From Xestospongia muta (lineage: Eukaryota > Porifera > Demospongiae > Haplosclerida > Petrosiidae): a stretch of DNA of 64,000 nucleotides. The position numbers and the translations under genes are program-made. Shown here in pieces: positions 36,416-48,195 of this stretch. The stretch is from contig OY848921.1 in NCBI GenBank assembly GCA_963693285.1, positions 5,903,229-5,967,228 on the forward strand, written 5' to 3'. The notes under the pieces are model-generated. The model searched no databases. It had not been told where the DNA came from and saw nothing but the letters and a program-made list of their open reading frames with translations. Numbering within the stretch: position 1 is the stretch's first letter; each line of letters opens with the position of its first letter.

Positions 36416-37150
36416 GTTGGGAGAAAATATATTAATGTTCACATTAAGACATGATTTAACCAGTTGTTGCTTGTTTATCTGTTTATACATGTAGACATAT
36501 AAATGGTGTGTAACACTCTCACATTCAGATGGAATTATATATGCAACATATTATATCAATGCTTTGAGGTATGTATACCAGTAATATCAGAACTTTACCC
36601 CTTGATTATCAGCATGAGGCAAAACCAAGACTTGATATCAAGGGGTCTACTATTTGTAACTCTAGATCAATCATCTATGGGAGAAACTAGGTCTGGTGAA
36701 CCAAGTTGACATTTCTATGCTAGGTGAGGATTGTTCCGCTGTTATTGATTGTAAACAGTCAATTATCAGTTGCACAAATATAGAACAATTGAACTAGCAC
36801 CACTAAAATTAATATGTAATAATGTAATGTGCTAGTCACACTACATGTACCAATTGGTTGGCAAACAAACTAAAGATAGTGTTAGAATTATTACTTACAG
36901 TAAGAGTTTAAAGATTGAAGATATCTGTAATCACTGGACTGGAATGTAAGTCTAAAGAATGGAGTTGATGTTTCAGTTCCAAGCCAGGAATGAGCTGCTG
37001 TCGTTGTTGAGTAAACTTCAATTAATGACTGCTTTTAGATGGAGGAAGAACTTAATTCACAATGGGCGTGGTCTTTCTTTTAATTAACTCCAATAGCAAT
37101 GCAGGAATTGAGTCAAAATCAGTAGCATGGTCTAGCACCAATATCAACAA
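36416..37150 (-). promoter_or_regulatory. 5' non-coding module belonging to the collapsed RTK copy
   Basis: The part at 36,890-37,070 matches the RTK-A and RTK-B modules, including the donor TTACT|GTAAGTAATAATTC at about 36,900. A related AATGGGCGTGGTC word lies at 37,064-37,076. The stretch at 36,500-36,850 matches the intronic repeat near 12.9 and 34.3 kb. Upstream control sequence thus survived although the gene body collapsed. Confidence 0.5.
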
Positions 37151-37152
37151 CA

Positions 37153-37995
37153 ATGTCATCTCAATCATCAAACTTAAAAAAAGAAATGAGACTTTATAAC
37201 ATTAAAACAATGAGTCACAACTTGCTAACAGATAGAAGTAATAGGAAATTACACTGTCTTCTCTTAAATCAAGTTCTACCAATAAATCAGGAAAAGAGAA
37301 TAAATCCCCATTTTCCTAAACCACCACAACCTCACATTGACATTGCCCTAAATATAAAAAAGAATACCAACACAAATAAAATCTTCACATGTTTCTTCTG
37401 AACTAAAAACTCGGGAACCTGCAGTTGTCCTGTTCTTTGTTTTTAGGACTTTTCATAACTTAACACTTAATAACTATCATTTTCAGTGTGAAATTAATAA
37501 TCTCTTAAGCCAGTGAGTAATTTATTTTGCTTGCTGCTGTGATGATGGAATATTGTCATGGCTCTGGCGTTGATAACCATGTTTAATCAACACATACTTA
37601 TTACAAACCATAGTTATATAATATTACATAGTTAATGAAATTCCTTTTCGACAACTGTACTATATATGTGTGGTAGACCAAACCCTTTCTCTATAAGCAA
37701 ATTGTCTGGCCACACAAGGCTACAATATTATTTAAATCATCAGACTTAAAAGAAATGATACTTTAAAACATCAAAACAACCATCACAAGGACATTCAACT
37801 CATGTTCCACTACTCCAATTTTTATCTAATAACCAGTCTCAACTTGCTAACAGATAGCGGCAAATTACACTGTCTTCTACTAAATCAAGTTCTACCAATA
37901 AATCAGGAAAAGGGAAAAATCTCCTCTTCCTAAACCATCACAGCCTCACATTCACATTGCCCTAAATACAAGAAAGAATGTCAACACAAACAAAG
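37153..37995. repeat. Direct duplication of an unknown segment
   Basis: The segment at about 37,150-37,370 returns at about 37,733-37,980 with 80-90% similarity by eye. Shared words include CAACTTGCTAACAGATAG, TTACACTGTCTTCT and AAATCAAGTTCTACCAATAA. The first copy is an open frame of 82 codons rich in Asn, Lys and Pro; the second has an inserted stretch. The function is unknown and it could be a transposon piece. Confidence 0.55.
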
Positions 37996-38059
37996 TCTTA
38001 ACAAGCATATTAAAAAACAAAACAACCAAGGTGGTGACAACCAACACAACCAAGTTTGT

Positions 38060-38480
38060 AACTAATTCAAAATACCAGTTAGACAATCACTACCAGTCCA
38101 TCCAGTCATACAAGTACAAGTGTTTGGAGCTGTACATTCCATATTAGTGTTACATTGAGTATTACAAATTGCTATGCTTGGATAAACATGCAGTATATAT
38201 ATATATATATATATATAATAGTTCAAGTAAATATACTTAATAAACACTCATTGCCTGTCTGTCCACTGACATATTAACAAGTGTTATGATATAGGAGCTG
38301 AATACTTTTATTAGTAAAGATGGTCACTGTAATTAATCATAAAAAATAAGATTTTGCTGTTATTATTAAGCCATAGTTGTAAAGCAGCCATTGTCTATCC
38401 ATCCTCCTACTCATGTACAAGTATTGGGAACTGACTACTCCATGTTAATGTCACATAAAAAATTGAAAATTGTTAAATTG
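38060..38480 (-). pseudogene. EGF exon remnants 3' of RTK-C
   Basis: One nearly complete EGF exon (38,075-38,175, reading [15 protein letters not shown]) is flanked upstream by a (TA)n run at 38,193-38,217. Two badly decayed EGF exons follow at 38,240-38,300 and 38,380-38,470. This parallels the remnants 3' of RTK-A and RTK-B. Confidence 0.7.
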
Positions 38481-38764
38481 TGATACTATCAACATATGTC
38501 ATTATCATTATAATATATGGTCTGTACAAAAATTGATGAAAGTAATAGCACTATATTAAAAGAAAATAATGGTAAAGGCTCTACATATTAATATGTAACA
38601 AAAACCACGATAACATTATTATAGTAACAATAAATAGCATATCTCACCATAGCAACATTTTTTACATAACAGGAAAATAGCAGGCTCTATGGTCTGTTGG
38701 TTGCTATTTGAAGTTTAAAATGTTCAAATGTCAAATAAGAGCTTAATATTAGTCAAAAGAAGTA

Positions 38765-41204
38765 TTAAGAGAAACTGTCTACAGTGAAATCCATATATCC
38801 AGCTAGTGGTTTTATCATGTCTTCTACAGTCTGAACTAAATCAGAAAATGGTGGTCTCTCCTCTGGATTGCTTTTCCAACAGGACATCATTAATTTGTAT
38901 CTAAAGACAATAATTATAATTATAATGTTGAAATTAATATCTAGTTTCTTACATTTCCTCTGAACATGCTGCATTATTTGGACTTAGGAGTCTACCTCCA
39001 CTGTCCAGTAATTGAACCACACTCAAAGGATCTAGACCAGGATAGGGAGTTTTACCAACACTGAACACCTCCCAACATAACACACCATATGACCACTGTG
39101 TAATTGGATAATAGTTAATAAAAATTTAATCTACTGACCACATCTGTCTTCTCAGAGAATAGACCATCATGAAGGCTTTCTAACGCCATCCACTTTACTG
39201 GCAATTTGATAACAGTTTTTTTAGATTCAGTATTATTCCATTGTTTGTAATAGCTGCGGATATATATATCTTTTGCGAGTCCAAAGTCACCAACTTTAAT
39301 AATCCCGTTATCATCAATCCTAAATGACAAAGTGAATTGAAAATAGTGAGACACAACTTACATGCAGTTTCTAGCAGCAAGATCTCTATGTACACATCTT
39401 TTTTCAGCTAGATATGACATTCCCATAGCAACTTGTAAACACATGGAAAGAAGCTGTTTTCTTGCATTGAGTACAATATCATTATTCCTGGTTTCAGTTA
39501 TTGATAAATTTTGTCTCTCTTTTCTGAGATAAGATAACAGACTACCTCTAGTCATAAATGGCATTACAATACAAGGTGCCTGACCAAGATCAAGACAGAT
39601 TCCAATGAGAGAAAGTATATTTGGATGATCAAAAGAGGACATCTTCACACTCTCGTCCATAATAGAGTTAACATCTTCATTTGTATAAAGACCTTAATAT
39701 TCCATTAATTGAGGAATTTAAAATAAACTTAGAGTTAATGATAGTACTGACCTTTGAGTGTTTTAACAGCAACTGATAATGGAGCACCATTAATGGTGTC
39801 ACTATCAGGAGTTAGTAGCCCTCGATAAACTATCCCAAATTCACCTTTAAATCATTTGATATCTTGTAAGTTAAATATAACTATTAACAATACCTTGACC
39901 AATGGTCTCTTGTATTTGCAACAATGATCCTGAAATCATTCTAGACTCTGATAACCATTTTGAATATGAAGATAAAACATCATGTGTATGTGTGTGATTT
40001 AGTGTGTCAGTGATATCTTTGTTGTTATCACTGTATGCTGTATGATGTTTGGTTTTTGTAGTAACTAATGCTAAGTTCTTGGTATTTAGGGAATTGTCAT
40101 CACGATCTAATTCATTACTGCAAAATAAAAAAAAAATATTGCTTGTAATAACAATAGTCACTATATAGTAAATTACATGAAAAATATAGTAAATTACATG
40201 AAACCTTGTGTACATTAAACTCACTATCTTCATTACCTGGCTTGGATTCTATTTTTTCTTTTTAAACAAACTATTATAATAACCACTGATGATATTGACA
40301 GGAGTAGTACGACAATAACTACTGCAATGATTATAGTCAAGTAAGTTATCAAGATAACTGAGGGCTTTGCAGGTGTAGATGAGGATGATGGAAAATATGG
40401 TGTAGTTGAAGAAACAGGAACATATGATATAGTTGATGTAGGTGAGGATGAGGTAATATATATTATTGTTAACAAAAACGCAGATGTGCCTGAGGAAAAT
40501 GGATAAGATGGTACAGCTGAACTTGTTAAACAGTCACTGCCTGTCCATCCACTGACACATGTACACTTATTTGGAGCTGAGCATTCCATGTTAGTGCCAC
40601 AGGTTGAATTGCAAATTGCTAAATTGTGATAGTATAATGTTCTGTGTACATCAATAACATGTATAACTTACGTAGACAGTTTGGTTTAGGACCATAACCT
40701 GAACAGCATTGTAGTTGAAGATTGTAAGTCATTTCATATCTTAAAACACTGCGAGTTCTTTATTATAATATAAACATGTATTTGTTATTGTTGTATTATT
40801 TCCATAGTTATTACACTATCTTAGAAAATGAACATATAATTTTTTACTAAATTGACAATATTTAGTAATGCTGCCATAATTACATAATAATCATTTCATT
40901 TTTGATTGGACAATATCTAATGTAATATTTTAAGCAAATTAATTATAATACACCAAAATGCATAATAAAAGTATCAATCTTACCCAGAAGGACAAATATT
41001 TAAATTAAATGGGCCACATTCGGTGAAACTATATTCATATGTAACATATGATCTTACGGAAGACACAGATATATATTGTGAGCAAGATGATACAGCATGA
41101 CAACTGCATATGATAAGACAGATTACAATAATACAATGTCACAATAAAGCTTACCTATCCATCAAAACTGTATAACAAAATAAGACAATCAAGAGCCTCA
41201 CCAT
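38765..41204 (-). CDS. RTK-C: receptor tyrosine kinase with EMI-like module and one EGF repeat
   Basis: Ten exons sum to about 581 codons in phase: 41,155-41,204; 40,984-41,103; 40,672-40,757; 40,237-40,618; 39,894-40,117; 39,752-39,844; 39,362-39,692; 39,139-39,319; 38,953-39,095; 38,765-38,900. Signal peptide [17 protein letters not shown], a divergent EMI-like module ([28 protein letters not shown]), a single EGF, a Ser/Thr stalk, a membrane helix and CLKRKNRIQAR. The kinase has [45 protein letters not shown] and [12 protein letters not shown], so it should be active. Its EMI half is more divergent than in A and B while the kinase is nearly the same, suggesting the outside evolves faster. 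Confidence 0.9.
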
Positions 41205-42345
41205 TTTAGAATTTGACACTGACTGTAACCTAAAAGTTCATGGGGTTTATATACGTCTTTTAAAAATAGATTTTTTCTAATGAAAAAAGTCATTAAAGTT
41301 TCAAAATCCTTCCTGAAATGTAGGGATGGCTGTACACCATATATAGCCACAATATATAGCTCTAAAACTACACTCTGAACACACATATTTACATTGAATT
41401 TCTAATAGAAGTTAGAAATCATAGAGTCTTGTTGAAGAAGCAGCTTGCTGAAATTTGTAAGCTTTTTTGCTGCTCTACTCATCCTAATGTAGAAGGATAG
41501 TCAATTATTGCTGTTGCATGCTACTGCTTGATTTGATTTATTTCTTTGCATGATGCTCTGTTGATGTGAAACCATTCTGGGTTAATTTTATTTCTGTACA
41601 GTTTCTAAGACATCCCAGAATATCTAATGGTGATAACTGAGAGAAAATGACTCAAAATTTCAAACACACATGTGCTATTTATATTTAACTTATGACTTTT
41701 AAAGTTTACACGTGAACTTTTATTATGACATTGACATGTGATAATTAAATTACAATCTAGTAATGTCACATTTGTAATTTTTATTATCACGTGTGTTATT
41801 TCCTAGTTTATGAGACAAACAGCTTTTACATAGTATATAGTAGCTTCCTGTGTCATAGTCTAATAAACTGTACACACTACATATGTGCTCATTTTGGGAA
41901 GTATACAAACCCCATTTACATATACTCCAGTGTTCAGGAAACGCTAAAATGTAATCTTGGTTGGCCTATAGTAATTCTTAATCAAAATAGTATAAAGTTG
42001 TCTGTTAATTTTCCATACATATATTTTATGGGGAGTTAAAAAACTGTGTGCTTGCCTGTCATTTTTTTGGAGACTTCTAAATGGTGAGTGATACTCTCAT
42101 ATTCAGATGCTATCACATATGTAATGTATGTTGTATCATGGCTTTGAGGTGTATATCAACAATATCAGATCCTTACCACTTGATATTAGTCCAAGGCTAA
42201 ACTGATGGTTGATATCAAGTTGGTGAAGGTCTAATATTTACAAATATATATATATAGATCAGTTCATCCTGCACCTTAAAAATTAACAGGTAATAACATA
42301 AAGTGCTAGTCAAAGTATTAGATCCCTTGGTTTGTAAAAGTGATA
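41205..42345 (-). other. 5' intron region of RTK-C
   Basis: An acceptor-like CTTTTAG lies just upstream of the leader at about 41,231. The part at 41,400-41,600 is the dispersed repeat also at 13.8 and 33.0 kb, and 42,060-42,250 matches the intronic segment near 12.9 and 34.3 kb. No gene is seen; the open frame at 41,791-42,039 has no recognisable content. Confidence 0.45.
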
Positions 42346-42480
42346 AAAATAGTGTTAGAATTATACTTACAGTAAGAGTTGAAAGAATGAAGAGACTGCG
42401 AAAGGTTATCTGTATTCACTAGATTGGACTACTGGTACTGGACAGAGTTACTTGCACAATGCTTCACAACAGTATTTTTA
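42346..42480 (-). promoter_or_regulatory. Partial 5' non-coding module of RTK-C
   Basis: It matches the first 120 bases of the modules upstream of RTK-A and RTK-B, including the donor CTTACT|GTAAGTATAATTC at about 42,373. Homology stops near 42,470, so the upstream part with the GGGCGCGAC word is missing. RTK-C may use another start region. Confidence 0.5.
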
Positions 42481-42793
42481 AGGAAATAGAACAAAAAAGA
42501 TCGACAGGGACTGCTGTATTAACCTTCCAATCTTATAGAAGACAAGGACAGTAATTCTAATTCAATTTCGTATTTCTTCCGTGCGCCTCCGCGTAATTTG
42601 AAAATTCCAATTATCGACCCGCTTGATGGATGGGTTCCAATTCTTTATTTCTTATTTCCATTCTCCGCATATTCACCATTTCTAATTTTGATTAAACTTT
42701 TCTTGTTACTTAATTAAACGCCAAGCGCGAGTATCGCGAACAGTCTATTAGAATTGAGCGTCACCGGGACTTTTCCAGTTGGGTTGGGTTCAC
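42481..42793. other. Patch with CpG-rich unusual composition, no gene
   Basis: The stretch at 42,560-42,770 contains GCGCCTCCGCG, TCGACCCGC and CGCCAAGCGCGAGTATCGCG, unlike its AT-rich surroundings. It may be foreign or a start region of RTK-C. No coding content is recognised. Confidence 0.3.
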
Positions 42794-42799
42794 AATTTT

Positions 42800-42976
42800 G
42801 GGGTGGTTCTTGGTGTAACTTGATTATGATGAAATGACACATAGTGATGTCATCATATACGATGATATCACCTAAATCCTAAAACAAACCTAACATTATT
42901 AACTCTATGACACATAGTGATGTCAGCATAGTACAAGTTGTTACATCACCAGTCAAGTTACATCAAGAAACACCCC
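42800..42976. mobile_element. MITE with about 24-bp inverted ends and possible 6-bp target duplication
   Basis: The left end is GGGGTGGTTCTTGGTGTAAC then TTGA. The right end is the reverse complement of GGGGTGTTTCTTGATGTAAC then TTGA. AATTTT flanks both sides (42,794-42,799 and 42,977-42,982). The interior has a directly repeated TGACACATAGTGATGTCA word. There is no coding capacity. Confidence 0.7.
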
Positions 42977-42989
42977 AATTTTTGATAGT

Positions 42990-43980
42990 TATTAATTGGT
43001 CATATACAGAAGCCAAGGATGGACATTCCAACTCCATTTGATTGAAATTTGGATAGGAAATGGATGTCTGTCCTCAGCTTTCATAAGTGTAACCAAAAAT
43101 CAATTATTTGACTCTTCCTACAGGCTTAAATTTATTAGTCTTTACAGCCAAAAATTTAAAAGCTAAATCGATCCTGTATCGAATACAATATTCATTCAGC
43201 AATGTGCTACGATGTTATATCATCCTGGATAAAAATCAATAATTGTAACAGTGTTGCACTTTGATGTTGTAGCAAGATGTAAGTTACAATGGTATTCCAT
43301 GTAATCTTTCTACTATTGATACTTAATGGAAAAGAAAATTTAAATCGTACTTTTGTCAGAAAGCATTGCAGCCAATAATAGTATTGAAGCTAAAATACAT
43401 ATATCTATTTATGATTATGATTACTGCTGTGATTACTGTGATAACATGTATTTCAGACTTAAGGCACCTTAAAGAAATTACAAAGGACATTGTCAAAAGT
43501 TGGACTTGTAAGAAACATCTTTCTCTCTCTCTATTTTTGAAGAGATGATATTGTGTGTTACTCTTCTAGATTAAAATCAAGACTCCCATCATATAATAAT
43601 AGATATTAATAACCTATATAAAATTTCCTAATGATTAATTAAATATTAGTGCAGCAGTACACAGCAACCACTATCTGAGCTCTCTACTAATGTCCAGACT
43701 CTTCTTAAGTAAATTTTATGAAGTGTCTGAGATATATATTATTTATTTCTTGAAGTACACAGCAATCAGATCTATCACCCCCACATAAGGTAATTATTAA
43801 TAAAATACATTAATATGTGTATGTTGTACCTGTTGTTGTAGGTATTTAGAATTCTTATGTAGAATAATTTTAGTCCTCAAAGATACTTGGAATGGAATAA
43901 TATAACTTTTCAATTTGTCCAAACAATCCAATGCCACAAGCACACATCATACACAAGGAAAAAACTCATTTGCTTCTCTG
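42990..43980. other. Intergenic, nothing recognised
   Basis: AT-rich DNA without recognisable coding exons or RNA genes. Confidence 0.35.
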
Positions 43981-43984
43981 TGTA

Positions 43985-44135
43985 ATGTACGATATAGTAG
44001 ACTTCAGTCTAATTCTCTGTTTAATGTACAATACAGTAGACTTCAGTCTAACTCTCTGTTTAATGTACAATATAGTAGACTTCAGTCTAACTCTCTGTTT
44101 AATGTACAATATAGTAGACTTCAGTCTAACATCAT
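43985..44135. repeat. 39-bp tandem repeat, four copies
   Basis: The unit starts ATGTACAATATAGTAGACTT and continues CAGTCTAACTCTCTGTTTA. Because 39 is divisible by three, two overlapping frames stay open through it; this explains the repetitive open frames here and is not evidence for a protein. Confidence 0.85.
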
Positions 44136-44178
44136 CATTTTATACTGCCACTGTAAAAATTGATTGGTTGATTTAGCC

Positions 44179-44366
44179 AATATATTGTTATACAGGTAGC
44201 ATGTTGCAAACTTGTTATAATGGAAATGTAAATATAACACTGTTTTTGTTACTGATATACTACTGCTTATGTAGCTAGTAGTACATTAGTAATCAAAACA
44301 GTGTTATGTTTACTTCTTCATCATACTAAGTTTGGTACATGCAACCTGTATAACAAACAATATATA
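44179..44366. repeat. Foldback element (about 190-bp palindrome)
   Basis: The two halves pair along most of their length. The left half has TATATTGTTATACAGGTAGC ... ATATAACACTGTTTTTGTTA; the right half has TAATCAAAACAGTGTTATGT ... GCAACCTGTATAACAAACAA. The centre is near 44,271. It is a MITE-like foldback with no coding capacity. Confidence 0.6.
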
Positions 44367-44369
44367 AGT

Positions 44370-45380
44370 TAAATCAAATCAACTTTTACAGTGACGTAAC
44401 CATTTGGTTTTTTGATGTAACTTATAATTGGTAAATCCATTAATATATCATTTAACAAAAATATAGGTCCACTTTACTTTTAATTTAAAAGGTTGTTTCT
44501 CTATTGAAACCTATTCTGTTTGTCTCAAACACAACATAATTTTCATTTGTTGTTATTGTTCTTTATCTCAGTATAAAATGACCACTGTGCACTTTTTATT
44601 CTACCTACACCTACCTGTTTTTTGATACTTCTTATATTTATTATCTTTGTACAGACACTAAAGAGTAGCATCAACATTTACTTTCTTCCTTACAATAACA
44701 GCTATAAGAGGGGATAAACTTAAAGCTGACAGAATAAAACTTAAAACTATAAGGCAGACAGAACTTTAAGATGGTTGACCATACCATCAGAGTCTCTTCC
44801 TTAAATTTTCTCAACATTATGTTACCTCAGCTAAGTATGAGAGAAGACTATATGAAAAATATATCTGATATTTTATATCAAGTTTTTTCATATATAAGCA
44901 AGGTTCGAACAGGGAGTAGCGATATATTAATCCAATAAGAAGTGTGTAAATGATATGGATCAAAAACGTTTAATCTATGATGGTTCTATGTTTTATTTCG
45001 TTTACATGCTGAGTAGCAGAACAATTAAAAAAAGAGTAGTCCATTGTGGATTTGCAGAGTTCTGTAAAGAACACCAATTGATGAGATTTTATGAATCTTC
45101 AATGTTAAATGGATTATTGTATATTAATTATTAAGAACATAAACATTTTTACATAACATTTTTATTTTTTTCTATTACTTTATTAACACTACTTTGACAT
45201 TTAATAAAATGAGAGTCCAGCCATATTGTATCACACCAAAGCCATTAATTGGCCACAGAACTTGCAGTTTTTCTTTTCACAATTCCTAAAGTTTATAATA
45301 ATATTATGAGTTACAATTTGTCAACTAGCCATCATTTGAAGGAACTGAAGGAAGTTGTTGCTTTTGTGCAGTCATTACTT
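44370..45380. other. 3' flank of FNR-2
   Basis: The part from about 45,190 matches the FNR-1 3' flank (17.8-17.95 kb). Other parts show nothing recognisable. Confidence 0.35.
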
Positions 45381-46200
45381 TGCCATAATCATAATTGTAT
45401 GCCATTTTTAAAAGCTCTGCCTCTGAGGTTCCATGTTTACTACAGTATATATGTACAGTGTATGTCATCATTGTATATGACTGGTTTACCTTGCTTTCTT
45501 AGGAGGAGGAACTGGAGGAATTGGTTTCTTTTTTGCACACATTCCTTTGCCATAACCACAATTGTATGACATTTCAAAATGTTCTACATCTGAGGTTCCA
45601 TGCTTACTACAGTATATATATGCAGTGTATATCATCATTGTATATGGCTGGTTTACCTTGCTTTCTTAGGAGGAGGAACTGGAGGAATTGGTTTCTTTTT
45701 TGCACACATTCCTTTGCCATAACCACAATTGTATGACATTTCAAAATGTTCTACATCTGAGGTTCCATGCTTACTACAGTATATATATGCAGTGTATATC
45801 ATCATTGTATATGACTGGTTTACCTTGCTTTCTTAGGAGGAGGAACTGGAGGAATTGGTTTCTTTTTTGCACACATTCCTTTGCCATAACCACAATTGTA
45901 TGACATTTCAAAATGTTCTACATCTGAGGTTCCATGCTTACTACAGTATATATATGCAGTGTATATCATCATTGTATATGACTGGTTTACCTTGCTTTCT
46001 TAGGAGGAGGAACTGGAGGAATTGGTTTCTTTTTTGCACACATTCCTTTGCCATAACCACAATTGTATGACATTTCAAAATGTTCTACATCTGAGGTTTC
46101 ATGTTTACTACAGAATATATGTACAGTATATATTATCATTGTATATGGCTGGTTTACCTTGCTTTCTTAGGAAAGGGGACAGGAGGGATTGGTTGCCTTT
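45380..46200 (-). repeat. 167-bp tandem array carrying a proline-rich SH3-ligand exon, about five copies
   Basis: Four near-identical 167-bp units and a diverged fifth. On the minus strand each unit contains codons for KKPIPPVPPPKKAR (PIPPVPFPKKAR in the fifth, at about 46,157-46,220) followed at once by AG|GTAAACC. That sequence is a stop codon in frame and at the same time a good splice donor. FNR-1 has a single copy of the unit, so the array is a local amplification. PVPPPK fits the class II SH3-ligand pattern PxxPxK. No strong acceptor was found in the unit, so whether the extra copies are used as exons is unknown. The long plus-strand frames here are shadows of the repeat. Confidence 0.85.
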
Positions 46201-47772
46201 GGACTTTCTCCATTGTTCTATAATTATATATATATATATATATAGATATAGATATATATAATGAACATTTATAGGTAACAACCTGAGTGTTTATTAACTT
46301 GCCTTGTTTTTGTAATAGTAGGAGAATCATATACATGACTAACTGCACATGTACTATTGCTTTCTTGCATTTTCCCTTGGCCTAACTTTGTAGATACTGG
46401 TGTCCTAGAAATAAAATAATAATATAGAATCTATTAGTAATTAATATTACTCATAATATTGAGTAACATCTATCACTTCATAATTCATATCATCATTCTC
46501 TTCATAAACCATATCTTGTGGATCATTTATATTTCTTTTAAAAAAGGTTCACAGAAGTTACTCATTGCATGAAATATAACGCATACTTTTTTCTGGAATT
46601 TTCAGTGGGTTTAATGTTACTCGGATACTCATAATGGTTTTCAGAACCTATAGCACTAAACTCCTTACATATTGAAGCATAATATTGAAAATGAATCTCA
46701 GATTACCTATTTGGAAGAGTAGTACTGTTATCACGTACATAGTACAGCCTGTTGTTAAGGTTTGTTTCTGTTGACTGATCATTATTGTTATTTACTCGTT
46801 CTTGCTTTTCAAGTTTTCTGTATATAAATATATATATATTGTAATAACGTCATTATTTGAAATTCCATGTAGAACAAACCTTGATTTTAAAATATAATTT
46901 CTTTTTGATTTGTATTTCCTTAAAATACAAACTGATATTATTACACAACAAACACAAAGAAACAATGACAAGCCACCAGCAGAACCAATTGCACTGAATG
47001 GAATCATATTGTTTTTCATGTTAGTTTCATTGCTTGTTGTTTGATTTGGACTAACACTAGTAAGTATTGAAGTTGTGTCATTTGACAGAAAATAAACTGA
47101 TGTCACTGTTAACACCTGTCCATCAACTTTTATTTCAGAAGTATGTGTTATCCAATTTTGTAATATAGTCAATAGTTGTGATGTTGTGAAATTAGATATA
47201 GCAGATAATCTTGCTCTCATTTGTATTGTATGCTCACTGTCACATTGTAAAGTGTTATCTGATATATAGTCTGAAGTTATTGAACAATAACAGACTTTAT
47301 TCAACACTCTAATTATGATTTGAGTAATCTCAGTGAGTTTACTTTCAGTTTTATTTAGCTATTATAACAAGAAATTGTATTATAATATTTGTCATTGTTA
47401 TATAACTTACTATCCACAGATAACAATTATTCAATCCATTGATATACATAACAATCAGTTTGTTGTCATATACTTTAAGGAAAAATATAACATTTATTAT
47501 CATATTTAAAATAAATTAACCAGGAATTAGTATATTTTGAGATTTCAAACCATATCCTTCTTTAGTATGTGCTGACACTGACAAACAATATTTTGAGAGT
47601 GGATCCAGATTTCCTACTTTAATTGAAGTATTAAGAGTATGTATTAATAATTTGTTCATATCAACCACAACACAATAATCTGATGATTTGGTCAAATTAA
47701 AGGAATATCCTGTCACAATTCCTCTCCCCTCTTCTAGTGTTAGTGGCTTTATTTTCACAATAATTTTAGCTG
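46157..47772 (-). pseudogene. FNR-2, 3' half: end of FN3-4, membrane helix and Tyr/Pro-rich tail
   Basis: This is the downstream half of a receptor cut by the transposon at 47,773. The FN3-4 exon survives only from 47,770 down to about 47,521. Then come a short exon (about 47,411-47,472), a membrane-proximal and membrane-helix exon (about 46,890-47,350) and tail exons near 46,707-46,816, 46,575-46,645, 46,450-46,545, 46,318-46,407 and 46,157-46,220. The tail has several Tyr sites (NHYEYP, DMVYEEN, MNYEVI, HVYDSP) and ends in PIPPVPFPKKAR. There is no kinase. All exons look open and the splice sites good, so without the insertion this half would be usable. Confidence 0.75.
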
Positions 47773-48195
47773 CACTACAAAAATGTTAATGTTAAAATGA
47801 CAAAAAAAAAATGTTATATTGATGCATCTGTGGCAACATAAGAGCATGTGTTGTTTTAACACTAAACATATGGCGTTACATACACATGACATCTGTTGTT
47901 AATCCAACAGCACACTTTGTTATGCTAACACATAATCATTTGTTACACATACAATTCCAAATATCTTGAAACAATTGTTGTTGTTATAACAACTTTTCCG
48001 TACAGGTTAAAGTAACCCCAAAGAAGTACTCAAGGTCACCCAGCTTGTTTTGTGGCTGTTTGCAAATATTATATACTATTTAGATTTCAATATTTGATCA
48101 ATTTCCAACTATTAATAGTTGTTAAAAAAGTTGAGGAAAAAATATCAAATGCAAACTCAAATCAACAAAGTGTTCATATAGTATCTGACTACCTG
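47773..48195. repeat. Left terminal and subterminal region of the CACTA element
   Basis: The terminal repeat at 47,773-47,805 is followed by clustered inverted words: TGTTTTAACA (47,852-47,861), TGTTAATCCAACA (47,897-47,909), TGTTATGCTAACA (47,919-47,931) and TTGTTATAACAA (47,981-47,992). Such subterminal repeats bind the element's own proteins in well-studied CACTA elements; that role is inferred here. Confidence 0.6.

Noticed and set aside
43915..44176. Two overlapping repetitive open frames
   Set aside because: Created by a 39-bp repeat whose length is divisible by three; no other sign of a gene.
45249..46261. Series of 71-codon plus-strand frames with near-identical protein
   Set aside because: They are shadows of the 167-bp tandem array. 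The meaningful coding lies on the minus strand (proline-rich motif).
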